Shown here in pieces: positions 26,266 to 33,448 of a stretch of 64,000 bases of DNA (position 1 is its first letter; each line of letters opens with the position of its first letter). This DNA is from Zeimonas sp003577305. GTDB taxonomy: Bacteria; Pseudomonadota; Gammaproteobacteria; Burkholderiales; Burkholderiaceae_E. The notes under the pieces are model-generated. The model was not told where the DNA came from, did no database searches, and saw only the letters and a program-made list of their open reading frames with translations. The stretch is taken from assembly GCA_030263385.1 (NCBI GenBank), contig SZOX01000005.1, forward strand, positions 122,469 through 186,468, given 5' to 3'. A program made the position numbers and the translations under genes.

Positions 26266-27561
26266 TCAGGCGGCGCCCTTGCGCGCGTTGATCTTGGCGA
26301 CCTCCTCGTCCCATCCGTCCATGCGCACGAACGGATTGGTGCGCGGGTGGACGACCATGTTCGGGTCGGCCTCGATACCGATGCCCTCGAGGAACGTGGA
26401 CAGGCCGATGCGCTCGATCATCTCGCCGGTGCGTTCGTGCTCGAGTGCGTTGTCGGCGAAGAAGTCGATCACGCGCTGGCCCAGGTCGACGAGCTGCTCG
26501 AAGTCATCCTCGGTCTCGAGCTTCATGAACGGCACGATCACGGTGCCCATCAGGTCGCCGATCTTCAGCGTGCGCTTGCCGCCCACGAGGATCGTCACGC
26601 CCCTGTCCTTGCCCGGGGCCAGCGCACCGGTCATCACGTTGATGCAGTGCATGCAGCGCACGCAGTCGCGGTTGTCGATCTCGAGCGCGTTCTGGTCGTC
26701 GAGCTTGACGCTGGAGATGGTGGGGCCGGACTTGACCTGGTCGATCGGCTTGATCTGGATCGTCTTCGTCGGGCAGCGCGTGACGACGTCGCTCACCAGC
26801 TCGTGCATGCCGTGCTTGGCGAACCACTTGCGGGCCAGCTCTTCGTCGGTGCGGATGTTGTCGCGCCAGGTGCCGATGACCGCCATGTCGGAACGCTGGA
26901 TCGAGTTCATGCAGTCGTTCGGGCAACCCGAGAACTTGAACTTGAACTTGTACGGCAGCGCGGGGCGGTGCATTTCGTCGAGGAAGGTGTTGATCACCTT
27001 GCGATGCGCGCGCGCCTCGTCGAAGCACGACTGCTCGCAGCGCGCAGCGCCCACGCACGACATCGAGGTGCGCACCGACGGGCCGGCGCCACCCAGGTCG
27101 AAACCGAGCTCGTTGATCTCGTCGAACGCCGGCTGCACGTTGGCCGACGTGGCACCCTGGAACATGATGTCGCCCGACTGGCCGTGGAACGCGATCAGGC
27201 CGGAGCCGTGGCGTTCCCAGATGTCGGCCATCTTGCGCAGGATGTCGGTGGTGTAGTGCATGCCGGGGGGCGGCATCACGCGCAGCGTGTGGAATTCGGC
27301 CGCGTCGGGGAACTTCGGCTTGCCGTGTTCGTCCTTGAGCTCGGTGAAGCGCGGAATGACTCCGCCGCCGTAGCCGTAGACGCTGATCGTGCCGCCTTTC
27401 CAGTATCCCTTGATGTCCTGGTAGGAAGCCTCGAGGTGGCCCAGGACGTCGACCATGTAGTCGCTGTTTTTCGCCACCTTCTTCAGGCCGGTGACGAAGC
27501 TGGGCCAGGGACCGGACTCGAGCTGGTCGAGCATCGGCGTGTCGTGCATTTTCTTTGCCAT
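26266..27561 (-). CDS. dsrA: reverse dissimilatory sulfite reductase, alpha subunit
   Basis: 431 residues. ATG 27561 is preferred: GGAGGAG lies 6 bases upstream, whereas the ATG at 27567 touches it. Siroheme/Fe-S ligands are visible in CVGAARCEQSC and FSGCPNDCMNS, and the ferredoxin insert in CVRCMHCINVM. DsrAB is the central sulfite-forming enzyme of the pathway. It is the first gene of the minus-strand dsr operon. The 219-base divergent spacer upstream contains the 15-base motif also found at soeA. Confidence 0.97.
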   Translation of the reverse strand: MAKKMHDTPMLDQLESGPWPSFVTGLKKVAKNSDYMVDVLGHLEASYQDIKGYWKGGTISVYGYGGGVIPRFTELKDEHGKPKFPDAAEFHTLRVMPPPGMHYTTDILRKMADIWERHGSGLIAFHGQSGDIMFQGATSANVQPAFDEINELGFDLGGAGPSVRTSMSCVGAARCEQSCFDEARAHRKVINTFLDEMHRPALPYKFKFKFSGCPNDCMNSIQRSDMAVIGTWRDNIRTDEELARKWFAKHGMHELVSDVVTRCPTKTIQIKPIDQVKSGPTISSVKLDDQNALEIDNRDCVRCMHCINVMTGALAPGKDRGVTILVGGKRTLKIGDLMGTVIVPFMKLETEDDFEQLVDLGQRVIDFFADNALEHERTGEMIERIGLSTFLEGIGIEADPNMVVHPRTNPFVRMDGWDEEVAKINARKGAA

Positions 27562-27702
27562 GGGCATCTCCTCCGAACGCGCCGGAAGTGGCGCGTGACC
27601 GCCAGGTGAAGAGGCGGACGATGAGCCGATCGTACGAAGCGCATGCGGCCGCTGCCATCCCCCTGCGCGGCTATTCTTGTCGACATGAGGGGGGAGGGGA
27701 GC

Positions 27703-27717
27703 TACCCGTTTGGGGTA
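27703..27717. promoter_or_regulatory. candidate dsr operator, inverted repeat TACCCGTTTGGGGTA
   Basis: A perfect TACCC-N5-GGGTA inverted repeat in the divergent spacer between dsrA (minus) and the 27781 gene (plus). It lies 142 bases from the dsrA start and 64 from the plus-strand start. It is 13/15 identical to 12128-12142 near soeA. The half-site resembles a NarL heptamer, so the NarL-type regulator encoded at 13466 is the obvious candidate. Binding is an inference. Confidence 0.5.
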
Positions 27718-27780
27718 GGCTCGATCCCCGCCACTGGTTATGGACGGCGCGCGCGGCAGAATGCCCAATCCACGGACGAC

Positions 27781-28011
27781 ATGGACAAGTTCACCACCAC
27801 TACGATCGAGCGGCTGCAGGTGCCGCTCGGCGGCCAGGAGATCGAGTTGCAGCAGATCGATTTCGCGGTCGGCGGCATGAGCATGCTGCGCGTGCGCATC
27901 CGCGAGGGCAGGCGCTTCACCATTTTCGACCTCGACCCGGCCACCGCCCGCACCTGGGGCGACGCGATGAGCCGCTGGGCGCAGGCGCAGCCGGGCGGGC
28001 AGGCCCAGTGA
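27781..28011 (+). CDS. 76-residue conserved hypothetical, first gene divergent from dsrA
   Basis: ATG 27781. The product begins MDKFTTTTIERLQVPLGGQE and has a beta-rich core (IELQQIDFAVGGMSMLRVRI, RFTIFDLDPATARTWGDAMSRWA) with no cysteine or membrane segment. It overlaps the next gene by GTGA, so it is translationally coupled to the Cas6-like protein. I do not recognise a characterised family. A role connected with sulfur oxidation is inferred only from its place opposite dsrA, under the shared regulatory spacer. Confidence 0.75.
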   Translation: MDKFTTTTIERLQVPLGGQEIELQQIDFAVGGMSMLRVRIREGRRFTIFDLDPATARTWGDAMSRWAQAQPGGQAQ

Positions 28012-28649
28012 GGCTGGCTCCGTATCCCGTGCACATGCCGCCCGGCAGCGGCAGCAGCGAGCGTGCGCTCGACGTGGTGTTCGCGATTTCCGGTCCGCCG
28101 CTGCCGCTCGATCATGCGCTGTCGCTCTGGGAGGCGCTGCGCGGGCGCCTGCCCTGGGTCGCCGACGAGCCCGGGGTCGGCGTGCACGCGATCCGCGGAT
28201 CCGTCTGCGACGGGGCGCTGGTGCTGTCGCGGCGCACGCGCTTCGCGTTGCGGGTGCCGACGCACCGCCGCGAAGACGCGATGCGGCTCGAGGGGCAGGT
28301 GCTGGAAGTGAGCGGCGGGCCGCTCGCGATCGGCGAGGCGCGGCCGCGGCTGCTCGAGCCGTTCCCGACGCTGTCGGCGCATTTCGTCGCAACCGGCGAG
28401 GTCGATGCGCTGGCGCACCAGGAAGCGGTCGAGGCGATGCTCGCCGGGCGCGGCATGCCGCTGCGCTTCATCTGCGGCAGGATGCGCACGCTCAGCGTGG
28501 GCGGCGCCTGGCGTGCCGGCGCCGAAGTCGTGCTGCACGGGTTGTCTGCCGAGGATTCGCTCGTGATGCAGGAGCAGGGGCTCGGCGGCGAGCGACACCT
28601 CGGCCACGGCCTGTTCCTGCCGCACAAGACCATTCGCGACATAGACTGA
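28008..28649 (+). CDS. orphan Cas6/Cmx6-like (type I-MYXAN) RAMP-fold protein in the dsr locus
   Basis: 213 residues from GTG 28008 (overlapping the previous stop) or 204 from ATG 28035. The sequence follows the Cas6-Cmx6 (TIGR02807-type) pattern: LDVVFAISGPPLPLDHALSL at the start, LPWVADEPGVGVHAI, a middle LVLSRRTRFALRVP, and a glycine-rich C-terminal loop GLGGERHLGHGLFLP preceded by HGLSAEDSLVMQ. Cmx6 proteins process CRISPR RNA, but no repeat array or other cas gene is in the window. The gene is locked between the dsr-associated small protein and the tandem TusA gene. An RNA-related or repurposed role in sulfur metabolism is therefore possible. The family call is from memory of the profile. 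Confidence 0.65.
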   Translation: MRLAPYPVHMPPGSGSSERALDVVFAISGPPLPLDHALSLWEALRGRLPWVADEPGVGVHAIRGSVCDGALVLSRRTRFALRVPTHRREDAMRLEGQVLEVSGGPLAIGEARPRLLEPFPTLSAHFVATGEVDALAHQEAVEAMLAGRGMPLRFICGRMRTLSVGGAWRAGAEVVLHGLSAEDSLVMQEQGLGGERHLGHGLFLPHKTIRDID

Positions 28650-28692
28650 CGACGTGGGTTCGGTCAACGCCTGGATCGCGCACGGTTTCGTG

Positions 28693-29181
28693 ATGAGCGA
28701 TGCGCTCTCCCCGAAACCCAGCGTCACGCTCGACCTCACGGGCATGAGTTGCCCGGGCCCGATCATCGGCGCGAAGAAGATCGTCATGGAACTCGCCGAG
28801 GGCGAGGTGATGCTGCTGGTCTCCGACTGCCCGGCCACCAGCGACGAGCTGCACACCTGGGCCGAGCGCACCGGCAACGAGGTCGTCCGCACCGAGAGAC
28901 TGGAGAGCGGATCGACCGGTTACTACCTGCGGCGCGGACGTCGCATCGAACCGATGCCGAACGTGCTCCTCGACATGCGCGGCTCGAGTTGCCCCGGGCC
29001 GATCCTGGAGGCGAAGAGGGTGCTCGACGGCATGGCGCCGGGCGAACTGCTCGAACTGCTGAGCAACTGCCCGGGCGCGCGCGAAGACGTCGAGGACTGG
29101 GCGCGCATCACCGGGTACCGGCTCGAGGACGTGGTCGAGACCGCCGCGCACGAGTGGCAGTTCTACATCCGGAGGCCATGA
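28693..29181 (+). CDS. tandem TusA-domain sulfur-carrier protein
   Basis: 162 residues from ATG 28693; an in-frame GTG at 28654 adds 13 residues without similarity. Two complete TusA-like domains lie head to tail, each with the CPxP sulfur site: SCPGPIIGAKKIV (Cys20) and, about 80 residues later, SCPGPILEAKRVL. Each also has a second Cys in an equivalent place (VSDCPAT and LSNCPGA). TusA normally is a single 80-residue protein that passes persulfide to DsrE. A double-headed version could hand sulfur between its own domains. It is five bases from the Cas6-like gene or about 40 from its own ATG. Confidence 0.88.
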   Translation: MSDALSPKPSVTLDLTGMSCPGPIIGAKKIVMELAEGEVMLLVSDCPATSDELHTWAERTGNEVVRTERLESGSTGYYLRRGRRIEPMPNVLLDMRGSSCPGPILEAKRVLDGMAPGELLELLSNCPGAREDVEDWARITGYRLEDVVETAAHEWQFYIRRP

Positions 29182-29214
29182 CATGATCAGGGATATCCTT
29201 TCCGGAGCGTTGAA

Positions 29215-29826
29215 GTGCGACCGGGGATGAGGCTGAAGACCCACTGGTTCCGCGACGCCACGCCGCGCGATCCGGAGCAGATCGCCAACGCGATGTCGTC
29301 GATCGTCTGGCGCAGCGCCGATGCGCGGGTCAGGAACCTGCGCAAGGGCAACTTCGAGATCGCCGCGGGGCCGCACTACCTGCAGATCCTGGTCGAGATC
29401 CTGGTCTTCCTCTCGGTAGTGGCCGACCGCATCGCGCTCAGGTACCAGACGGCGGAATGGCGTGCGGCATTCACCCAGGCGCTGGTCGGCCGCGTCGGCG
29501 ACCTGCTGCAGGACAGCTTCGACGATCTCCTCGGACCTGCTCCGGGCGGCGGTTATCGCAAGCGCTTCATCGGCCGGTTCAATATCCGCGTCGCCGAGTA
29601 CGGCGAGTTCGAATACCACGAACACGGTCCGGAGTTCGCGCTGCTGCGCCTGTTCGGCGACCTGCTCACGCAGGCGATGCCCGAGGCCGAGGACCAGCGA
29701 TGGGCGCTCGACCAGGCGATGACCGTCGAGGGGCCCGAATGCGTCGACGTGGTGGAGAAGTCGATGCGCGGGCTGCTGGGCCTGGAACCCAGGCCGGCAC
29801 GGCGCGCCGGCGAGCCGGGCGAATAG
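29215..29826 (+). CDS. hypothetical protein of the dsr-associated plus-strand operon
   Basis: 203 residues from GTG 29215 (GGAG seven bases upstream); ATG 29227 is an alternative. Mostly alpha-helical, no clear membrane helix although ILVEILVFLSVVADRIAL is hydrophobic. Conserved-looking aromatic/charged stretches occur (FIGRFNIRVAEYGEFEYHEH). No cysteine clusters or nucleotide motifs except a single Cys late in the chain (GPECVDVV). I do not recognise the family. It lies between the tandem TusA gene and the oxygenase with short spacers, so it is probably co-transcribed with them. Confidence 0.75.
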   Translation: MRPGMRLKTHWFRDATPRDPEQIANAMSSIVWRSADARVRNLRKGNFEIAAGPHYLQILVEILVFLSVVADRIALRYQTAEWRAAFTQALVGRVGDLLQDSFDDLLGPAPGGGYRKRFIGRFNIRVAEYGEFEYHEHGPEFALLRLFGDLLTQAMPEAEDQRWALDQAMTVEGPECVDVVEKSMRGLLGLEPRPARRAGEPGE

Positions 29827-29838
29827 GGGGACCTGGCG

Positions 29839-30798
29839 ATGACGGCATCCGCGGCCCCGATGACCGGGCGCAGTCCGTTCGCGCTCGACGACGACGCCTA
29901 CCGGCGCTGGCGCGACTGGAAACTCGCCGTCGCGCCGCGACGGGCCGAGGACCTGCTGGTCGAGGTGAACGACCCCTGCAGGCTCGCCGACAGCGAGCGC
30001 GAGGCGCTCGTCGCACGCTGCCGCCGAGCGAACATGGCCGTCTACGCGAGCCGCAGCAGCGGCGCAGGCAAGGACATCGCGCGGCTGCTGGGCGAGCAGC
30101 TCGGGCTGCGCCGCCTCGACGCCAACTGGCTGGCCGACGAGGACGGCATCAGCACGCTGTCGGTGAGCGAGCACGGCACGCGCGGCGAGTACATTCCGTA
30201 CACCGACCGGCCGATTCGCTGGCACACCGACGGCTACTACAACCCGCCCGAGCGCTTGATCGCGGGAATGCTGTTGCACTGCGTCGAGCGCGCCGCCGAG
30301 GGTGGGGCCAGTCGGGTGCTCGACCACGAGATCGCCTACATACTGCTGCGCGACGCCGATCCGGAGCACGTGCGCGCGCTGTCGGCGCCCGACGCGATGT
30401 CGATTCCGCCGCGCGAGGCGCAGGCCGGTGGCCCGGGCGAGGCCGGCGCCGGCGCCGCGGTGGCGCGACAGGAGCAGGCAGGTCCGGTGTTCTCGCTGCT
30501 CGCGCCCGGCGGCGACCTGCACATGCGCTACACCGCGCGCACGCGCAGCATCGCCTGGCGCGACGACCCGGCGACGCGCGCCGCGGTGCAGGCGCTGCGC
30601 GCGATCCTCGACGCCGGCGGCCCGTGGGTGCTGGGCCTGCGCCTGGAGCCCGGCATGGGCATCGTCTGCAACAATGTCCTGCACGAGCGCGAAGGCTTCG
30701 TCGACTCCCCGCAGCGCCGCCGGCAGTTGCTGCGCGCCCGATATCATGACCGCATCGCCGGCACGCACGCGTCGCATCTCGCGGCTTTCGCCGGCTGA
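29839..30798 (+). CDS. TauD/TfdA-family Fe(II)/2-oxoglutarate-dependent oxygenase
   Basis: 319 residues. The iron-binding facial triad is visible as HTD in IRWHTDGYY and the distal His in CNNVLHEREGF; the 2-oxoglutarate Arg is probably within RRQLLRARYHD near the end. The family releases sulfite from sulfonates (TauD) or hydroxylates betaines and carnitine precursors. Its place among sulfur genes makes an organosulfur substrate attractive but unproven. An Ala/Gly-rich insert at about residues 195-215 is probably a loop. It starts 12 bases after the preceding gene. Confidence 0.82.
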   Translation: MTASAAPMTGRSPFALDDDAYRRWRDWKLAVAPRRAEDLLVEVNDPCRLADSEREALVARCRRANMAVYASRSSGAGKDIARLLGEQLGLRRLDANWLADEDGISTLSVSEHGTRGEYIPYTDRPIRWHTDGYYNPPERLIAGMLLHCVERAAEGGASRVLDHEIAYILLRDADPEHVRALSAPDAMSIPPREAQAGGPGEAGAGAAVARQEQAGPVFSLLAPGGDLHMRYTARTRSIAWRDDPATRAAVQALRAILDAGGPWVLGLRLEPGMGIVCNNVLHEREGFVDSPQRRRQLLRARYHDRIAGTHASHLAAFAG

Positions 30799-30829
30799 AC
30801 GAACGACAACAACGGGGAGAGTGCCTGCA

Positions 30830-31939
30830 ATGGATACCGCGCTGCCGTCCGCGTCGCTGATCGCCTGGCTGGGATTCGGCCTGGGCGCCGTCTTCGGCTT
30901 CGTCGGCAACAAGACGAACTTCTGCACGATGGGCGCCGTCTCCGACGTGGTGAACATGGGCAACTGGACGCGGATGCGGATGTGGCTGCTGGCGATCGCA
31001 GTGGCGATTTTCGGCGTCTGGGCAATGCAGCGGGCCGGCCTGGTCGACACGCGGCAGTCGATCTACACCGGCGCGAACCTGATGTGGCTGTCGAACGTGG
31101 TGGGCGGCCTGCTGTTCGGCGTCGGCATGACGCTCGCGTCGGGCTGCGCCAGCAAGGCGCTGATCCGCCTGGGCGGCGGCAACCTCAAGTCGCTGGTGGT
31201 GTTCGTGGTGCTCGGCATTTCGGCGTACGTGACGCTCAAGGGGGTGTTCGGCGTCTGGCGCGTGAACACGCTCGACCTCGTCTCCACGAAGCTGGCCACC
31301 ACCCAGGACCTGCCCGCGCTGCTGTCGGGCGCGTTCGGCCTCGACCGGGCCGGGCTCGAGGGCTGGCTGCCCCCGGCGATCGGCGCGCTGCTGCTCGCGT
31401 TCGTGCTCTCGAACCGCGAAGCGCGCGGTGCCGATCCGCTGCTGGGCGGCATCGTGATCGGCCTCACGGTGGTCGGCGGCTGGTATGCCACCGGGCACGT
31501 CGGTTTCGTCGCCGAGCATCCCGACACGTTGCAGGAGGCGTTCATCGGCACCAACAGCAACCGTGCCGAGTCGCTCTCGCTGGTGGCGCCGTACGCCTAC
31601 ACGCTGGAACTGCTGATGTTCTGGAGCGACGCCAGCAAGCACGTCACTTTCGGCATCGCCACTGCGCTGGGCATCGTGGCCGGTTCGCTCGCCTGGGCGC
31701 TGGCTTCGCGCACCTGGCGCGAGGAGAGCTTCCCCGACGCCACCGACCTCAAGCGCCACATCGTCGGTGCGATCCTGATGGGCTTCGGCGGCATCACCGC
31801 GCTGGGCTGCACCATCGGGCAGGGGCTCTCGGGCCTGTCGACACTGGCGCTCGGCTCGATCATCACCTTCCTGTCGATCTGCGCCGGGGCGGCGCTGACC
31901 ATGAAGGTGGATTACTGGCGGCTGATGCGCGAGGCGTAG
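30830..31939 (+). CDS. YeeE/YedE-family (TsuA-like) sulfur-compound transporter
   Basis: 369 residues, about nine membrane helices. The signature cysteine motifs of the family are present: NKTNFCTMGAVSDVV near the N terminus, LASGCASKALIRLGGGNLKSL, and ALGCTIGQGLSGLSTLALGS near the C terminus. TsuA imports thiosulfate, and related proteins are thought to move sulfur through persulfide-forming cysteines. It ends the plus-strand, dsr-linked group and is convergent with the DsrC paralogue. Likely role: uptake of thiosulfate or another sulfur compound feeding the TusA/DsrEFH relay. Confidence 0.88.
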   Translation: MDTALPSASLIAWLGFGLGAVFGFVGNKTNFCTMGAVSDVVNMGNWTRMRMWLLAIAVAIFGVWAMQRAGLVDTRQSIYTGANLMWLSNVVGGLLFGVGMTLASGCASKALIRLGGGNLKSLVVFVVLGISAYVTLKGVFGVWRVNTLDLVSTKLATTQDLPALLSGAFGLDRAGLEGWLPPAIGALLLAFVLSNREARGADPLLGGIVIGLTVVGGWYATGHVGFVAEHPDTLQEAFIGTNSNRAESLSLVAPYAYTLELLMFWSDASKHVTFGIATALGIVAGSLAWALASRTWREESFPDATDLKRHIVGAILMGFGGITALGCTIGQGLSGLSTLALGSIITFLSICAGAALTMKVDYWRLMREA

Positions 31940-31963
31940 GCTCGCGCCGCATTGTGTTCGGGC

Positions 31964-31983
31964 GCCGTGCGGCGCCGCACGGC
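31964..31983. terminator. 20-bp perfect palindrome between convergent genes
   Basis: GCCGTGCGGC is followed directly by its reverse complement in the 48-base gap between the transporter (plus) and the DsrC paralogue (minus). There is no T-tract, so it is not a classical intrinsic terminator. A strong GC dyad between convergent genes usually ends or stabilises both transcripts. Confidence 0.45.
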
Positions 31984-31987
31984 CGCT

Positions 31988-32326
31988 TCAGCCGGTGCTC
32001 CAGATGCGCGGCTTGCGCATGCCGGCGATCTTGCAGGCCTGCTTGACGTAACCGTAGGGGAACAGCACGAACAGCGCGTCGCGCGCCTTGTCGCCCTTGC
32101 CGCGCTCCTTGGCGAGAAAGCGCATCACGAAGCGCGTGTCGGCGGGGATCTGGTGCTCGTCGTAGTAGTCGCGCATGAACCGCAGCACGGCCCAGTGTTC
32201 GTCGGTGAGCTCGACGCCCTCGCGCCGGGCCAGCACCTGCGCCACTTCCGGACTCCAGTCGTAGGGGTCGATCAGGTACCCCTCCTCGTCGGTGCGGATG
32301 GCTCCTTCCTGCGTCGCTTCGGACAT
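31988..32326 (-). CDS. DsrC/TusE-family paralogue lacking the penultimate cysteine
   Basis: 112 residues, ATG 32326 with GGGGAG upstream. It matches DsrC along its length (EEGYLIDPYDWSPEVAQVLA, HWAVLRFMRDYYDEHQIPAD, LFVLFPYGYVKQACKIAG). After KQACKIAGMRKP it ends RIWSTG, so CysB (Cys98) is kept while the essential CysA is replaced. TusE has the opposite pattern (CysA only). DsrC-like proteins lacking CysA have been proposed to be regulatory (RspA-like). It cannot do the normal DsrC trisulfide chemistry. It lies outside the main dsr operon and is divergent from a macro-domain gene. Confidence 0.88.
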   Translation of the reverse strand: MSEATQEGAIRTDEEGYLIDPYDWSPEVAQVLARREGVELTDEHWAVLRFMRDYYDEHQIPADTRFVMRFLAKERGKGDKARDALFVLFPYGYVKQACKIAGMRKPRIWSTG

Positions 32327-32424
32327 GGCGTCTCCCCGTTCTTTCAGCGGCGTGCGCAGCCGAGGCGGCATGCGCAGCCCAATCGTAGCCGCATAAGGGC
32401 GCTTGCGCATACCCCTTAAGACGT

Positions 32425-32459
32425 AGCCCGAGGCTGCCCCATCCGGGCAGCCTCGGGCT
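32425..32459. repeat. 15-bp perfect stem-loop in the divergent spacer upstream of the DsrC paralogue
   Basis: AGCCCGAGGCTGCCC, a 5-base loop CATCC, then the exact reverse complement. It lies 99 bases upstream of the DsrC-paralogue start and 159 before the macro-domain gene. No T-run follows on either strand, and both neighbours diverge from it, so an ordinary terminator role does not fit. It may be a protein-binding dyad or a 5'-leader structure. A NarL-like TACCCCT lies nearby at 32410-32416. Confidence 0.5.
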
Positions 32460-32617
32460 GCGCCCACTGCCCGTCGGTCGCACGCGCCCGCCGCGCGGCG
32501 CCGGTTCGTGGCTGGCCGTGCTTGACCGCGGTCAGTGGGCAAACGCGGCAACCGGGTATCGTGAAGGCAGGGCGGCGCGTGCCGCCGGCATCCAGCATCC
32601 ATGACCGAGGAACATCC

Positions 32618-33124
32618 GTGATACGTGAAATCGAAGGCGACATCCTGCTGTCCAGGGCCCAGGTGATCGCCCATGGCATTGCCCCGCACGACCACTTCGA
32701 CACCGGCCTCGCGCTGGCGCTGCGCGAGCGCTGGCCCTCGATGGTGCGCGACTATCGCCACGCGATCCACTCGCGGCCGCTCGAGCCGGGGGAGATCTGG
32801 GCCTGGTCGGGAGTCGACGCCGACGGCAGCACGCGCGGCATCGTCAACCTGCTCACGCAGGGCATGCTGCACGGCGGGCCGGCCGGCAAGCCGGGCAAGG
32901 CCACGCTCGAGAACGTGGGCCGAGCGCTGAAGGCGCTTGCGCGCTACGTGCGCGAGGAGCGTATCCGCAGCGTCGCGCTGCCACGGCTGGCAACCGGCGT
33001 GGGTGGCCTCGCCTGGAGCGACGTCAAGCCGCTGGTGCAGCAGTATCTCGGCGATCTCGACGTGCCGGTGCTCGTCTACGAGGTGTACCGAGCCGGCGTG
33101 CAGGGCGACGAGCAGCTCGGATGA
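32618..33124 (+). CDS. macro-domain protein (ADP-ribose binding/hydrolase type)
   Basis: 168 residues from GTG 32618 with GAGG upstream. A macro-domain-like order is visible: IREIEGDILLSRAQVIAHGIA at the start, IVNLLTQGMLHGG in the middle, AKATLENVGRALKALARYV-type helix (actual GKATLENVGRALKAL), then IRSVALPRLATGVGGLAWSD. The last is the ATGVGG phosphate-binding loop. Such proteins bind or remove ADP-ribose from macromolecules or 1''-phosphates. No toxin partner (DarT) is adjacent. Substrate unknown. Confidence 0.85.
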   Translation: MIREIEGDILLSRAQVIAHGIAPHDHFDTGLALALRERWPSMVRDYRHAIHSRPLEPGEIWAWSGVDADGSTRGIVNLLTQGMLHGGPAGKPGKATLENVGRALKALARYVREERIRSVALPRLATGVGGLAWSDVKPLVQQYLGDLDVPVLVYEVYRAGVQGDEQLG

Positions 33125-33161
33125 CACGGGCCTGCAGCGAAGGCCGGCATCGGCAGGCGAC

Positions 33162-33422
33162 GTGAAGATCGCTGCCGTGGAAATCGCGTTGCCACAGCCA
33201 GGGGCGAGCGGGCGTGTCGTTGCGCTGCAGGGCACCCTCTCGCTACCCGAGGCGGCACGCGGACTGGTGGCGTTTGCGCATGGCAGCGGCAGCAGCCGGC
33301 TGTCGCCGCGCAATACCTACGTGGCCGAGGTGCTGCAGCGCGACCGCATCACCACGCTGCTGTTCGACCTGCTCACCGCGCAGGACGATCGCGATCGCGC
33401 GGCGCGCTTCGACATCGCGCAA
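33162..33422 (+). pseudogene. 5' fragment of a dienelactone-hydrolase-like alpha/beta hydrolase
   Basis: GTG 33162 opens a frame of hydrolase type: PGASGRVVALQGTLSLPEAA, GLVAFAHGSGSSRLSPRNTYVAE, TTLLFDLLTAQDD and RFDIA. HGSGSSRLSPRN is the oxyanion-hole strand of the small alpha/beta hydrolases often fused to phosphoribosyltransferases. Similarity stops at about 33422. There the frame runs into unrelated sequence and then the oppositely oriented malate synthase gene. The nucleophile-elbow half of the fold is gone, so it is a remnant cut by a rearrangement. Confidence 0.7.
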
Positions 33423-33448
33423 CGCCGGCCGGCGGCGACTTCCCGATG

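Noticed and set aside
28008..28649. CRISPR array expected near the Cas6-like gene
   Set aside because: No regularly spaced repeats were seen in the surrounding sequence or elsewhere in the window.
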